Below, piece after piece: positions 50,977 to 59,789 of a stretch of DNA of 64,000 nt. Source of the stretch: Clostridium simiarum (lineage in GTDB: Bacteria; Bacillota; Clostridia; Clostridiales; Clostridiaceae). The notes below the pieces were generated by a model. It saw only the letters and a program-made list of their open reading frames with translations, did no database searches and was not told where the DNA came from. Numbering within the stretch: the stretch's first letter is position 1; every line of letters begins with the position of its first letter. The DNA is taken from assembly GCF_018919175.1 (NCBI RefSeq), contig NZ_JAHLQL010000001.1, positions 992,001-1,056,000 of the forward strand, given 5' to 3'. A program made the position numbers and the translations under genes.

Positions 50977-52914
50977 CTATAATTTTAGTCTGTCTATAAT
51001 TATATCTCCATCTTCATCAACATAGGCATGTACATCTTTACTTGGTACATCTAATACACTTTCTTTTTCACCAAAAGCAAAAATAGTGTTTTGATAAGCA
51101 ACTTCTACATATATATGTCCTTTAGACTCCACTGCCAGTCTTGTGGATACACCACCACTACTACCTACAGTTTTTGCCCTTATTTCATTTTTAGCTTTTA
51201 TAGTGCCACCTCTTGCTATACTCCCTGGCTCTTCGAAATATACTCCATTATTTGATGAAATGTTTGAAATATATTCTCCTTTTCCTTTAAAAAATATATT
51301 TCCTGAACTCTGAATATTTGAATCTTGACAATAATTCAGTGTAACATTTACTGGCAAGGTTAAATTATTGTTTAATATTTCAATCTTTCTTTTAACAATA
51401 GATATTATATCATCTATTTCACTAAAATGTTTAATCTTTAAAGGGCCAAATCCAATTATTTTCTCTTTCAATATATCTACAACTTCTGTATTAATATCGT
51501 CCTCTAGCATAGAATCTCTTAAAATATTAGCACAAATTTTTGGAAGAGTTTTAAACTTATTATCTATTAAAGCTTTAATAATTTCACCATCTGCTACATC
51601 TTTATTGACTAGATTAAATCTTTTAATTTCCATTACACTGGTCATCATTGATTCTAGTGCATTTAAAAGTGTACTTAAGTCATTTAAATATTGAAGCTTT
51701 AAAACATCATTTCCTCCTCCATAAACCCTGGATAACAATATATTTCCTTTTATATCTATATCCCCTTTACCTATTATCTCTGAGGATTCTATAGCACCTT
51801 CTATTAAAACTGAACTTCCGCCTTCTATCTTCATACCTTCTTTAACATTCCCCTTTATCACTATGTCTCCTGAAAACTTAATGTTTCCAGTCTTTAAATC
51901 CACATCTGATAAAACTTCATGTACTGGTTTTACATAGAAAGTTCCATTTTTAAATGTAGGCTTCCCTTCTATTGTAGATATTATCTTATCTCCTTCATCA
52001 GAAAGCTTACATCCATCTGCCGCTCTAAATACTATAGGTTTTGCAGGTTTATAGGAAAGAGTGTCGCCCTTTACACTTTTTCCTTCCATTCCAGGCTTGC
52101 CTTTTATCTTTTCAGCAATAACATCCCCTTTTTTAAATGCCTGTACAGCACCTATACTTTTATAATCTATTCGACCCCTTTTATCTTCTTTGAATTTGTT
52201 GATATCTTGACCATATTTAAAATCGATGTAATCCTGCTCTTCATCTACTGGCAATAGTCCCTCTGCTAAAAGTATATTGTTTTGGTTTTTTTCATTTATA
52301 AGTTTATCTATCTCTTCTTCTTTTATACCAAAAACAATTCCTGATTTTTCTAAAGCTGCCTTTACCTCTTCGTAGGTATATAATGGAGAATAAACATTTT
52401 CTTCTTTTAATTCAATATTTAAAATCTTTTTATCTATTGTATCTTTAAGACTATAAATCTTTTTAGGTACAAATTCTGTGCTTCCATAAGCCTTCATCTT
52501 ATCTGGAAATATCTTGATATCCAAAATTCTCTTTGGCACAGTATCATCTTCAGGTATGGTTACCTCAATATTGCTACTACTAAGCACAAATTTTTCTTCC
52601 TTTATTTCTTCTCCATCAACTTTGATAACTACCTTTTCTGAAGGAGTGATTTTTGCAGGCCTCCCTCCTTCTTTAGGATCTAAAACATAAATTTTCCTAT
52701 CCTTTATACCGATAATTCCATCTTTGTCTTCAATTTGCTCTGGCTCTTTGTCTTTTTCCTTTACTGTAACCTTAATTACAACTTTCTTGCTGAACAGACC
52801 TTTTTTTTCCTCAATTATAGTATAAATTAAATCTCCTTGCGGAATATTAAGGTCTTTACTGGCTTGGAAAAGACATTTTTCAAGAGTTGAAGCTGAATAA
52901 ACTTTTCCCACCAT
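50977..52914 (-). CDS. FapA/DUF342 protein with Jag-N domain
   Basis: A 645-residue flagellar assembly A (DUF342) protein. Residues 1-55 resemble the Jag N-terminal domain (EKCLFQASKDLNIPQGDLIY, GLFSKKVVIKV). The remainder contains the DUF342 beta-helix-like region (GKPTFKNGTFYVKP, VIKGNVKEGMKIEGGSSVLI, IIGKGDIDIKGNI) and a helical insertion near 410-510. The family lies near chemotaxis and flagellar genes but has no settled function; a polar-assembly role is suggested for FapA in other bacteria. First gene of the che operon, behind an extended -10 promoter. Confidence 0.88.
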   Translation of the reverse strand: MVGKVYSASTLEKCLFQASKDLNIPQGDLIYTIIEEKKGLFSKKVVIKVTVKEKDKEPEQIEDKDGIIGIKDRKIYVLDPKEGGRPAKITPSEKVVIKVDGEEIKEEKFVLSSSNIEVTIPEDDTVPKRILDIKIFPDKMKAYGSTEFVPKKIYSLKDTIDKKILNIELKEENVYSPLYTYEEVKAALEKSGIVFGIKEEEIDKLINEKNQNNILLAEGLLPVDEEQDYIDFKYGQDINKFKEDKRGRIDYKSIGAVQAFKKGDVIAEKIKGKPGMEGKSVKGDTLSYKPAKPIVFRAADGCKLSDEGDKIISTIEGKPTFKNGTFYVKPVHEVLSDVDLKTGNIKFSGDIVIKGNVKEGMKIEGGSSVLIEGAIESSEIIGKGDIDIKGNILLSRVYGGGNDVLKLQYLNDLSTLLNALESMMTSVMEIKRFNLVNKDVADGEIIKALIDNKFKTLPKICANILRDSMLEDDINTEVVDILKEKIIGFGPLKIKHFSEIDDIISIVKRKIEILNNNLTLPVNVTLNYCQDSNIQSSGNIFFKGKGEYISNISSNNGVYFEEPGSIARGGTIKAKNEIRAKTVGSSGGVSTRLAVESKGHIYVEVAYQNTIFAFGEKESVLDVPSKDVHAYVDEDGDIIIDRLKL

Positions 52915-52950
52915 TTTCCTCTCCTCAATATATTAAAATTTTACATTTTA

Positions 52951-52959
52951 AGTATACCA
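52951..52959 (-). promoter_or_regulatory. Extended -10 promoter of the fapA-che operon
   Basis: TGGTATACT on the minus strand fits an extended -10 (TGn TATAMT-like). No strong -35 is present. The predicted start near 52944 gives a leader of about 30 bases before fapA. Confidence 0.5.
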
Positions 52960-53095
52960 CATTGGAAATGTTTTTCATATATATTATTTTCCATAGGTTA
53001 ACTTTAATAATTATTTTAATCTTACTTTATTTTTTATTAATAGTCTATACTTCTTCATTTTTTAACAAAGAAGCCTTACTATTTATTATCGTTCT

Positions 53096-53920
53096 TTACG
53101 TCCAACAATTTATATAATTTTGCATTCTTTCCTGATATTTATTTATTATAATTTTTATAATAGGATTTTGTGGAGAATTTAGTGCTTTTTCATCGATGTA
53201 ACTTATAGGCAAAACCCTAGGAGAAGTCCCTGATATAAAAGCACCATCTAAAAATTTTATCTCTTCATAACTATAACCTTCTTCTACAACTTTTATTTTA
53301 TTTTCTGTACAAAGCCTTAATATTTCTTCTCTAGTTATACCAGGCAATACATCTGCCAAAGGTGAAGTTATTACTTTATCTCCCTTTACAAAGAAAATAT
53401 TTGACCTGCTTCCTTCAGTTATCCTCCCCTTTCTATCTACTAGTATAGCTTCATATGCATTAGCCTTTTTTATGCTTTCATTTATTTTTTCTCTAAAATC
53501 ATCATTTACTATTTTCGCATTAGGGTTATCTCTTTCTCCATGATAAAGAATAGTTTTTACCCCTTCTTCATAGAGCTCCGCCTCTGGATAATGGTGATTT
53601 ATATAAAAAAGCGTGAAATCTTTCTTAGGCTTATCAGCATTTATAACTAGCTTTATATTGCCATCTATTTTATTGTTAGCACCTATAAGTTTAATTATAT
53701 TTTCTTTACAAAAGTCATAGCTGTATGGAAAATCCATATGGATTAATTCCATAGACTTTTTCATCCTTTCTAAATGCTTTTCGCAAAATAAAGGAACCCC
53801 ATTTATAATCCTTATAACTTCATACACATTAATATCACTATAAATTAAGCTATTGTGAAAATCATGACATTTTTTAACCTCTCCATTTTGAATTAAAAAC
53901 TCATGTATGCAATCCGCCAT
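53096..53920 (-). CDS. Class IV aminotransferase (PabC/D-amino acid type)
   Basis: A 274-residue PLP enzyme of fold type IV. The catalytic lysine region is NDDFREKINESIKKANAYEAI, followed by RITEGSRSNIFFVKG, which binds the cofactor phosphate, and GITREEILRLC. The family includes aminodeoxychorismate lyase, D-alanine and branched-chain aminotransferases. No pabA/B neighbours help to decide, so the substrate stays open. It lies downstream of a HAD phosphatase gene with 19 bases between them. Confidence 0.86.
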   Translation of the reverse strand: MADCIHEFLIQNGEVKKCHDFHNSLIYSDINVYEVIRIINGVPLFCEKHLERMKKSMELIHMDFPYSYDFCKENIIKLIGANNKIDGNIKLVINADKPKKDFTLFYINHHYPEAELYEEGVKTILYHGERDNPNAKIVNDDFREKINESIKKANAYEAILVDRKGRITEGSRSNIFFVKGDKVITSPLADVLPGITREEILRLCTENKIKVVEEGYSYEEIKFLDGAFISGTSPRVLPISYIDEKALNSPQNPIIKIIINKYQERMQNYINCWT

Positions 53921-53939
53921 AAAATCCCTCCTAAATAGT

Positions 53940-54614
53940 TTACTTCCATCTTAATATTTCTATATCCTTGCTAGTTTTTCTGAAATTTATAAGATAAGGT
54001 TTACCTACCAAATCAAATAAAGGCTTATCTGAAAGAGAATCTGAAAACATATACGAATTTTCATAATCAACTTGTATATTTTCCTTTTTAAGTTCTTCTT
54101 TCAATCTTTCTACTTTTTCCTCCCCCTTACAATTCAGACCATCCATACATCTAGTATGAATCCCATCTCTACAAAGATATTTTGTGCCTATTATTTTATC
54201 TACTTCCTTTATATTATAAAGTTCTTTTAAGTAGAACTCCGGCGAGGCAGATATTAGATATATAAGATATCCTTCATTTTTTAACTTTTTTATCATATTA
54301 ATAGCATCTTCATATATTATATTGCTCAATCTACTCTTATAAAATTCCTTTACTAAAACATCCAAGTCTCTTTCATGGATTCCATCAATAAATTTTAAAA
54401 AAGTTTCTTTTGTTTTTTTCTCATCAAAAATTCCAAATACAAACATAAGACCTGAAAATATAGCCCTAGGAATATATATAAGGTTTTTAGGATTCTTTTT
54501 TATCATAAATTTAAACAATTCCATTAATGTTTCTTTTCTAGTTAAAGTGTAATCCACATCAAATATAGCAAGCTTAACTATAGCATACAACTCCTTTATT
54601 TTAGTATAGATCAT
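53940..54614 (-). CDS. HAD-IB family phosphatase (SerB-like)
   Basis: A haloacid dehalogenase-type hydrolase of up to 224 residues. Motif I DVDYTLTRKETLM lies near residue 19-31, motif II at LIYLISASPEF, and motif III/IV at YMFSDSLSDKPLF. The cap domain is helical. Family members are SerB-like phosphatases or glycerol/teichoic acid-type phosphomonoesterases. The start is uncertain: the ATG at 54614 has only a weak site, while AAAGGAG lies nine bases before an ATA at 54581 that would give the family-like VKLAIFDVDYTLT beginning. It follows the DUF1292 gene. Confidence 0.85.
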   Translation of the reverse strand: MIYTKIKELYAIVKLAIFDVDYTLTRKETLMELFKFMIKKNPKNLIYIPRAIFSGLMFVFGIFDEKKTKETFLKFIDGIHERDLDVLVKEFYKSRLSNIIYEDAINMIKKLKNEGYLIYLISASPEFYLKELYNIKEVDKIIGTKYLCRDGIHTRCMDGLNCKGEEKVERLKEELKKENIQVDYENSYMFSDSLSDKPLFDLVGKPYLINFRKTSKDIEILRWK

Positions 54615-54677
54615 AAAGCCTATCCAATACTAAGTTTTACTTAGATTTTTTAATGCTAATTTTTAGAAAACTATAGC

Positions 54678-54705
54678 AAAAAACTGCTGCAATAGCAGCA
54701 GTTTT
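54678..54705 (-). terminator. Intrinsic terminator of the DUF1292 gene
   Basis: Perfect 11-base arms AAAACTGCTGC (54680-54690) and GCAGCAGTTTT (54695-54705) with a four-base loop. On the minus strand six T run from inside the 3' arm onwards. It starts 7 bases after the stop. Confidence 0.94.
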
Positions 54706-54711
54706 AATATT

Positions 54712-55095
54712 CTATTCTTCTTCTTCTAATAAAGTTTCATAGTACTTTGAAACTTCTTCAAACTCTTGGTCTTCTGGTATAACTAATTCACCATCTTCTC
54801 CTACTGCTTTAAACAAGTACACTGATCCATCAGTTGGATTTTGTACTAATACATATTGACCATCTTTATATTCGAATCCGTCTACCACCTCACATGGTGT
54901 GACATTACCTTCTTCATCCTCTAAATCTACTACGAAAGATTCAAATTCATGGCTATGATCTCCACATCCACAACCACATTCATGCTCATGATCATGATCA
55001 TGTCCTTCGCATCCACACTCTTTAGTTTCTTCGCAACCGCAATCACTATTTTCTTCGCAGCCGCAACCGCATTTTTTTAATTCGTCATTATTCAT
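54712..55095 (-). CDS. DUF1292 protein with Cys/His-rich N-terminus
   Basis: A 127-residue protein. The first 50 residues hold ten cysteines (9, 11, 13, 19, 21, 27, 29, 40, 42, 44), mostly as C-G-C pairs, and six histidines (32, 34, 36, 38, 47, 49). Residues about 51-120 are a DUF1292 domain (FVVDLEDEEGNVTPCEVVDGF, VYLFKAVGEDGELV). The N-terminus looks built to bind zinc, copper or nickel. The DUF1292 fold has no known reaction. It ends in an acidic tail. Its ribosome binding site is weak, while a stronger AAGGAGG lies about 54 bases upstream. Confidence 0.85.
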   Translation of the reverse strand: MNNDELKKCGCGCEENSDCGCEETKECGCEGHDHDHEHECGCGCGDHSHEFESFVVDLEDEEGNVTPCEVVDGFEYKDGQYVLVQNPTDGSVYLFKAVGEDGELVIPEDQEFEEVSKYYETLLEEEE

Positions 55096-55363
55096 GTAAT
55101 CTCTGACCTCTAATTAGAAAGGTATCATAATAGAAGTTCAGATCTTCACCTCCTTAAAGTATTATGTATCCATTTTAACCTTAATTCAGAAATAATAAAA
55201 GGGGTTTTTAAAATTTTATATACTTTCTTTTTACTTATAGTAACTTTCTATTAAAAATCCTTTTTTTACTTTGATTAAGATACATCCATATCCTTTATAA
55301 AATTATAGGGTATTTTTTCCAATATTTTAGGTTCAATGTTTTTATTGATCTTTAAATTTAATT
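55096..55363 (-). other. AT-rich region upstream of the DUF1292 gene
   Basis: About 270 bases between the PFOR terminator and the DUF1292 start, presumably holding its promoter. I see no convincing -10/-35 pair. The notable element is a strong AAGGAGG (55149-55155). It is followed seven bases later by a CTG that opens a 17-codon frame (55088-55141), whose TAA overlaps the start of the DUF1292 gene. That layout could be translational coupling or chance. Confidence 0.4.
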
Positions 55364-55392
55364 AAAAAGACTACCTATTAAGGTAGTCTTTT
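55364..55392 (-). terminator. Intrinsic terminator of the PFOR gene
   Basis: Perfect 12-base arms AAAAGACTACCT (55365-55376) and AGGTAGTCTTTT (55381-55392) with a four-base loop and further T on the minus strand. It lies 13 bases after the stop codon. Confidence 0.95.
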
Positions 55393-55405
55393 CTATAAAT
55401 AATTA

Positions 55406-58400
55406 CTATTGTTGATTAGCAAGCTTCTTATAGTTATTTAATCTTTCCATAGCATCTCTCTCAGTCTTTGCAAATAACTCTTCTGCAAAGTCTGGGTAAG
55501 ATTTTTGTAGTGAAGCGTATCTAACTTCTCCTAGTAAGAAGTCTCTAAATGCCATTGTTGGTTCTTTAGAGTCTAGGCTAAATGGATTACGTCCAGCATC
55601 TTTTACTGTTGGATTGTATCTATATAGTGCCCAGTACCCGCTATCTACTGCTAATTTAGATTCTAATTGGCTGTTACCCATACCATTCTTAATACCATGG
55701 TTTATACATGGAGCATAAGCTATTATTAAAGATGGTCCTTCGTATGCTTCAGCTTCAGCTATAGCCTTTAATGTTTGGTTCTTATCTGCTCCCATAGAAA
55801 TTTGAGCAACATATACATAACCATAACTCATAGCCATCATTCCAAGGTCTTTTTTCTTAGTTCTCTTACCTGAAGCTGCAAACTTAGCTATAGCAGCTGT
55901 TGGAGTGGATTTTGATGATTGACCTCCTGTATTTGAGTAAACTTCTGTATCAAATACAAGTACATTTACGTCTTCTCCAGATGCAAGCACGTGGTCTAAT
56001 CCACCGTATCCTATATCATAAGCCCAACCGTCTCCTCCAAAGATCCAGTGTGATCTCTTAACTAAGAAGTCTTTATTCCCTAATACATCTTTAACAAATT
56101 CATTTTGTTTTTCTTGTGATAAAGCAGCTATTACTCTGTTTGCTCTATCTCTTGTACCTTCACCATTGTTTATGTTTTCTAGCCAGTCAGCAAGTACTGC
56201 TTTTGTATTATCAGAAACTCCGCTTTCCATAGCAGATTTAACTGATTCAGCTAGTTTTTCTCTCATAGCTCTAACTCCAAGGTACATTCCCATTCCATAC
56301 TCAGCATTGTCTTCGAATAATGAATTAGCCCAAGCAGGTCCGTTACCATTATGGTTTTTAGTATATGCTGTTGCTGGTGCTGATGCTCCCCAAATTGATG
56401 AACATCCTGTAGCATTTGCAATCATCATTCTATCACCAAATAATTGAGTAACAAGCTTAGCATAAGGAGTTTCTCCACAACCAGCACAAGCTCCTGAGAA
56501 CTCAAGAAGTGGTTGTTCAAATTGGCTTCCCTTAACTGTGTTCTTGTTCATTGGGTTTTCCTTAGGTGCTACTGTTATAGCATAATCCCAATTTTCAGTT
56601 TCGTGTAACTGGCTGTCTATTGGCTTCATTATTAATGCCTTTTCAGGTGCTGGGCATACTTGAGCACAGTTTCCACATCCAGTACAGTCAAGTGGGCTTA
56701 TTTGAATTTTAAAGTTTAATCCTTCGAAGGATTTTCCCCCTACAGCTTTCTTAGTTTGGAATCCTTCTGGTGCATTATTTGTTTCTGCTTCATCTAATAA
56801 GAATGGTCTTATTACAGCATGTGGACATACATATGCACATTGGTTACATTGTATACATTTGTCTATTTGCCATTCTGGAACATTTATAGCTATCCCTCTC
56901 TTTTCAAAGGCAGATGTTCCATTTTCGAAAGTACCATCTTCCATTCCAACGAATGAGCTAACTGGAAGTTTATCTCCCTCTAATCTATTCATTGGCTCAA
57001 CTATATCTTTTATAAATGCTGGAACTTTCTTTTCTTCCTTAACTACTTCATCTTTAGCATCTTTCCATGAAGCAGGTACATCTATCTTAACTAATGCTTC
57101 TATTCCTCTGTCTATAGCAGCATTATTCATATCAACAACTTTTTGTCCTTTCTTTCCATAGGACTTAACAACAGCATCTTTTAGGTACTTAGTTGCATCT
57201 TCTAGCGGAATTATGTTAGCTAACTTGAAGAATGCTGATTGCATTATCATGTTAATTCTTCCGCCTAATCCTATTTCTTGTGCTATCTTAATAGCATTTA
57301 ATGTATAGAAATGTATATCATTTTCAGCTATATATCTCTTATATTCAGCTGGCAGATGAGCCTCTAACTCCTCTGGTGTCCAGATTGAATTTAATAAGAA
57401 AGTACCACCTTTCTTTAATCCATCTAGCACAAAATATTTATAAACATAAGCTTGATTGTGACAGGCAACAAAGTCTGCTCTGTTTATCAAATAAGGAGAT
57501 TTAATTGGTTTTTTACCAAATCTCAAGTGAGATACAGTAACTCCACCTGATTTCTTAGAGTCATAGGAGAAATAACCTTGAGCATACATGTCTGTATGGT
57601 CTCCAATGATCTTTATAGCACTCTTGTTAGCTCCAACAGTACCATCTGATCCAAGACCCCAGAACTTACAACCCTTAGTTCCTTCTGGTGTAGTATCTAT
57701 ATCTTGTGTTAACATTTCAAGGGATGTATTAGTTACATCATCTATTATTCCAACTGTAAATCCATTCTTAGGTGCATCCTTAGCTAAGTTTTCATATATA
57801 CTCATGATTTGAGTTGGAGTTGTATCTTTTGATCCAAGTCCATATCTTCCACCAACTATAACTGGTGTTCTATCATTTTCATAGAATGCATTCTTAACGT
57901 CTAAGTATAATGGTTCTCCAGAAGCACCTGGTTCTTTAGTTCTGTCTAAAACAGCAATCTTCTTAGCAGTGCTTGGTACTGCCTTTAATAATCTCTCTAT
58001 TGAGAATGGTCTATATAATCTAACTTTTACTAAACCAACCTTTTGTCCATTTGCATTTAGATAGTCTATAGTTTCTTCGATAACATCTGTTACTGAGCCC
58101 ATAGCTATTATTACTCTATCAGCATCTGCTGCTCCGTAATAATCAAAGCAATGATATTCTCTTCCTGTAATCTTAGTTATTTCTGCCATGTAGTTTTCAA
58201 CCATCTCTGGTATTACATCATAGAATTTATTTACAGATTCTCTTTCTTGGAAGTAGATATCTGGATTTTGAGCTGTTCCTCTAGTTACTGGATGATCTGG
58301 GTTTAAAGCTCTTCTTCTGAAAGCTTCAACAGCATCCTTATCTACTAATTTATCAAGTTCTTCATATTCTATAACCTCTATCTTTTGAACTTCATGAGAT

Positions 58401-58924
58401 GTTCTAAATCCATCAAAGAAGTTTAAGAAAGGTATTCTTGATTTAATTGCTGTTAAGTGAGCTACTGCTGATAGATCCATAACTTCTTGTACGGAACCTT
58501 CTGCAAGTAAAGCAAAGCCAGTTTGTCTAGCCGCCATAACGTCTTGATGATCTCCAAATATGCTTAAAGCACTAGTTGCTAATGCTCTAGCAGATACATG
58601 AAATACTGCTGGTAATAATTCTCCAGACATTTTATACATATTAGGGAGCATAAGTAATAATCCCTGTGATGCAGTAAATGTAGTTGTCAAAGCTCCAGCT
58701 TGTAATGATCCATGAACTGCTCCTGCTGCTCCTGCCTCAGATTGCATTTCCATAACCTTAACTGGTTGACCAAATATGTTCTTTCTTCCTTGTGCGGACC
58801 ACTCATCAACACTCTCTGCCATTGGAGAAGAAGGAGTGATAGGATATATTGCTGCCACATCAGTAAATGCATATGCGATATGAGCTGCAGCGGTATTTCC
58901 ATCCATTGTTTTCATATTTCTCAT
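55406..58924 (-). CDS. nifJ: Pyruvate:ferredoxin (flavodoxin) oxidoreductase
   Basis: A 1172-residue single-chain PFOR. It oxidises pyruvate to acetyl-CoA and CO2 and passes electrons to ferredoxin or flavodoxin. In order: domain I with YPITPSSPMAE, domains II-III, and two bacterial-ferredoxin [4Fe-4S] motifs (CIQCNQCAYVCP near residue 690 and CTGCGNCAQVCP near 745). The proximal-cluster CAGCGETPYAKL and a TPP site around GDGWAYDIGYGGL follow. I start at MRNMKTMDGNTA because GAGAGG lies nine bases upstream; an upstream extension of 38 codons has no such site. The gene follows flavodoxin, a plausible electron acceptor. Confidence 0.98.
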   Translation of the reverse strand: MRNMKTMDGNTAAAHIAYAFTDVAAIYPITPSSPMAESVDEWSAQGRKNIFGQPVKVMEMQSEAGAAGAVHGSLQAGALTTTFTASQGLLLMLPNMYKMSGELLPAVFHVSARALATSALSIFGDHQDVMAARQTGFALLAEGSVQEVMDLSAVAHLTAIKSRIPFLNFFDGFRTSHEVQKIEVIEYEELDKLVDKDAVEAFRRRALNPDHPVTRGTAQNPDIYFQERESVNKFYDVIPEMVENYMAEITKITGREYHCFDYYGAADADRVIIAMGSVTDVIEETIDYLNANGQKVGLVKVRLYRPFSIERLLKAVPSTAKKIAVLDRTKEPGASGEPLYLDVKNAFYENDRTPVIVGGRYGLGSKDTTPTQIMSIYENLAKDAPKNGFTVGIIDDVTNTSLEMLTQDIDTTPEGTKGCKFWGLGSDGTVGANKSAIKIIGDHTDMYAQGYFSYDSKKSGGVTVSHLRFGKKPIKSPYLINRADFVACHNQAYVYKYFVLDGLKKGGTFLLNSIWTPEELEAHLPAEYKRYIAENDIHFYTLNAIKIAQEIGLGGRINMIMQSAFFKLANIIPLEDATKYLKDAVVKSYGKKGQKVVDMNNAAIDRGIEALVKIDVPASWKDAKDEVVKEEKKVPAFIKDIVEPMNRLEGDKLPVSSFVGMEDGTFENGTSAFEKRGIAINVPEWQIDKCIQCNQCAYVCPHAVIRPFLLDEAETNNAPEGFQTKKAVGGKSFEGLNFKIQISPLDCTGCGNCAQVCPAPEKALIMKPIDSQLHETENWDYAITVAPKENPMNKNTVKGSQFEQPLLEFSGACAGCGETPYAKLVTQLFGDRMMIANATGCSSIWGASAPATAYTKNHNGNGPAWANSLFEDNAEYGMGMYLGVRAMREKLAESVKSAMESGVSDNTKAVLADWLENINNGEGTRDRANRVIAALSQEKQNEFVKDVLGNKDFLVKRSHWIFGGDGWAYDIGYGGLDHVLASGEDVNVLVFDTEVYSNTGGQSSKSTPTAAIAKFAASGKRTKKKDLGMMAMSYGYVYVAQISMGADKNQTLKAIAEAEAYEGPSLIIAYAPCINHGIKNGMGNSQLESKLAVDSGYWALYRYNPTVKDAGRNPFSLDSKEPTMAFRDFLLGEVRYASLQKSYPDFAEELFAKTERDAMERLNNYKKLANQQ

Positions 58925-59001
58925 TGCTTCTGACCTCTCTTTCGATTTCTTTATAATATTATTAGAATATTTTAGTAATATTATGGGTCTTTGCAGAACA
59001 A

Positions 59002-59031
59002 TTAGCTTTAAAAGGGTTCTTTTAAAGCTAA
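59002..59031. repeat. Perfect inverted repeat between flavodoxin and PFOR genes
   Basis: Thirteen-base arms TTAGCTTTAAAAG (59002-59014) and CTTTTAAAGCTAA (59019-59031) with a four-base centre. There is no T run on the minus strand after it. It lies 68 bases after the flavodoxin stop and 77 bases before the PFOR start. It may be a leaky terminator between the genes or an operator for PFOR; neither is shown. Confidence 0.75.
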
Positions 59032-59098
59032 CTAGCAATACTTTCTTACTACTAAAATAATAGATTTAGCAAACTTTAATAATTATTTTCAGTGTATG

Positions 59099-59524
59099 CT
59101 ATTTAACCAGCATCCTTCCTAATTCCTTTGCCTTTTCTAACTCTTTTCCATTTGGGGCTTCTTTTACTGTTATGTTTCCAACTACGTTAAATCCATAATC
59201 TTGCATCCTAACTATCCATTCTTTCATAAAGGCCCCATCGTCCCATCCAAAAGAACCAAAAAGTACAAGATTTTTGTTTTCATTTGACAACAATTTGAAT
59301 TGATTTATAAAAGGTTCCATCTCGCTTTGTTCAATTCTATTATTGTCCATAGATGGGCTTCCAAAAGCTACTGCATCTGCTGAAGTTACGTCCTCTAAAG
59401 AGGCTTCGTTTACATGTTTTACAATTACCTCAGCTCCAGCTTCTTTTGCTCCTTGGAATATGTGATCAGCTAAAACTTCCACATTTCCTCCATTACTCCA
59501 GTATATTATTGATACTTTTCTCAT
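59099..59524 (-). CDS. Flavodoxin
   Basis: A 141-residue FMN protein of the short-chain type. The phosphate loop is YWSNGGNVEVLA (residues about 8-19), less canonical than the usual T-x-T/S-G-N-T. The FMN-flanking loops are GSPSMDNNRIE (about 54-64) and GSFGWDDGAFM (about 88-98), the latter typical of clostridial flavodoxins. It can replace ferredoxin under iron limitation and lies upstream of PFOR, which can reduce it. Confidence 0.95.
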   Translation of the reverse strand: MRKVSIIYWSNGGNVEVLADHIFQGAKEAGAEVIVKHVNEASLEDVTSADAVAFGSPSMDNNRIEQSEMEPFINQFKLLSNENKNLVLFGSFGWDDGAFMKEWIVRMQDYGFNVVGNITVKEAPNGKELEKAKELGRMLVK

Positions 59525-59602
59525 AAATCCACCCTCTTACATTATTTTTAGGAAAAATCAGACTAGTATTAAATTAAAGGAAAATAATTATCTACATATC
59601 CA

Positions 59603-59630
59603 TTATATACTAAACATCGTATTTTTCAAG
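59603..59630 (-). promoter_or_regulatory. Sigma-A-type promoter of the flavodoxin gene
   Basis: On the minus strand TTGAAA (59625-59630), a 16-base spacer and TATAAT (59603-59608). The start near 59596 leaves a leader of about 72 bases. Confidence 0.7.
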
Positions 59631-59650
59631 TTAAAATATTTCCATTAAGA

Positions 59651-59669
59651 TGATAATTAATCATTATTC
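59651..59669. promoter_or_regulatory. Fur-box-like dyad upstream of the flavodoxin promoter
   Basis: TGATAATTAATCATTATTC resembles the Fur consensus, with a GATAAT half and a TAATCATTAT half, but is one or two bases short. It lies about 20 bases upstream of the -35. In such AT-rich DNA this match is weak evidence. Confidence 0.3.
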
Positions 59670-59789
59670 TTCTTATTTCACCATTGTAAATAAAAAGATT
59701 AGTAAAAATTTTATATTAATATGTAGATTTTACGGTAAAATTGAAACTTATTTAAAGATCAACTATTTTATAACAGCACTTATCTACAC

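Noticed and set aside
52887..53117. Plus-strand 76-codon hydrophobic frame in the fapA-pabC gap
   Set aside because: Very AT-rich, overlaps the starts of flanking features, has no ribosome binding site and no family resemblance.
59725..59785. TTTTAC-C-GTAAAA and TGTAGAT/ATCTACA repeats behind the beta-CASP gene as a terminator
   Set aside because: Short or widely spaced arms without a T run; no clear terminator for this gene was found.
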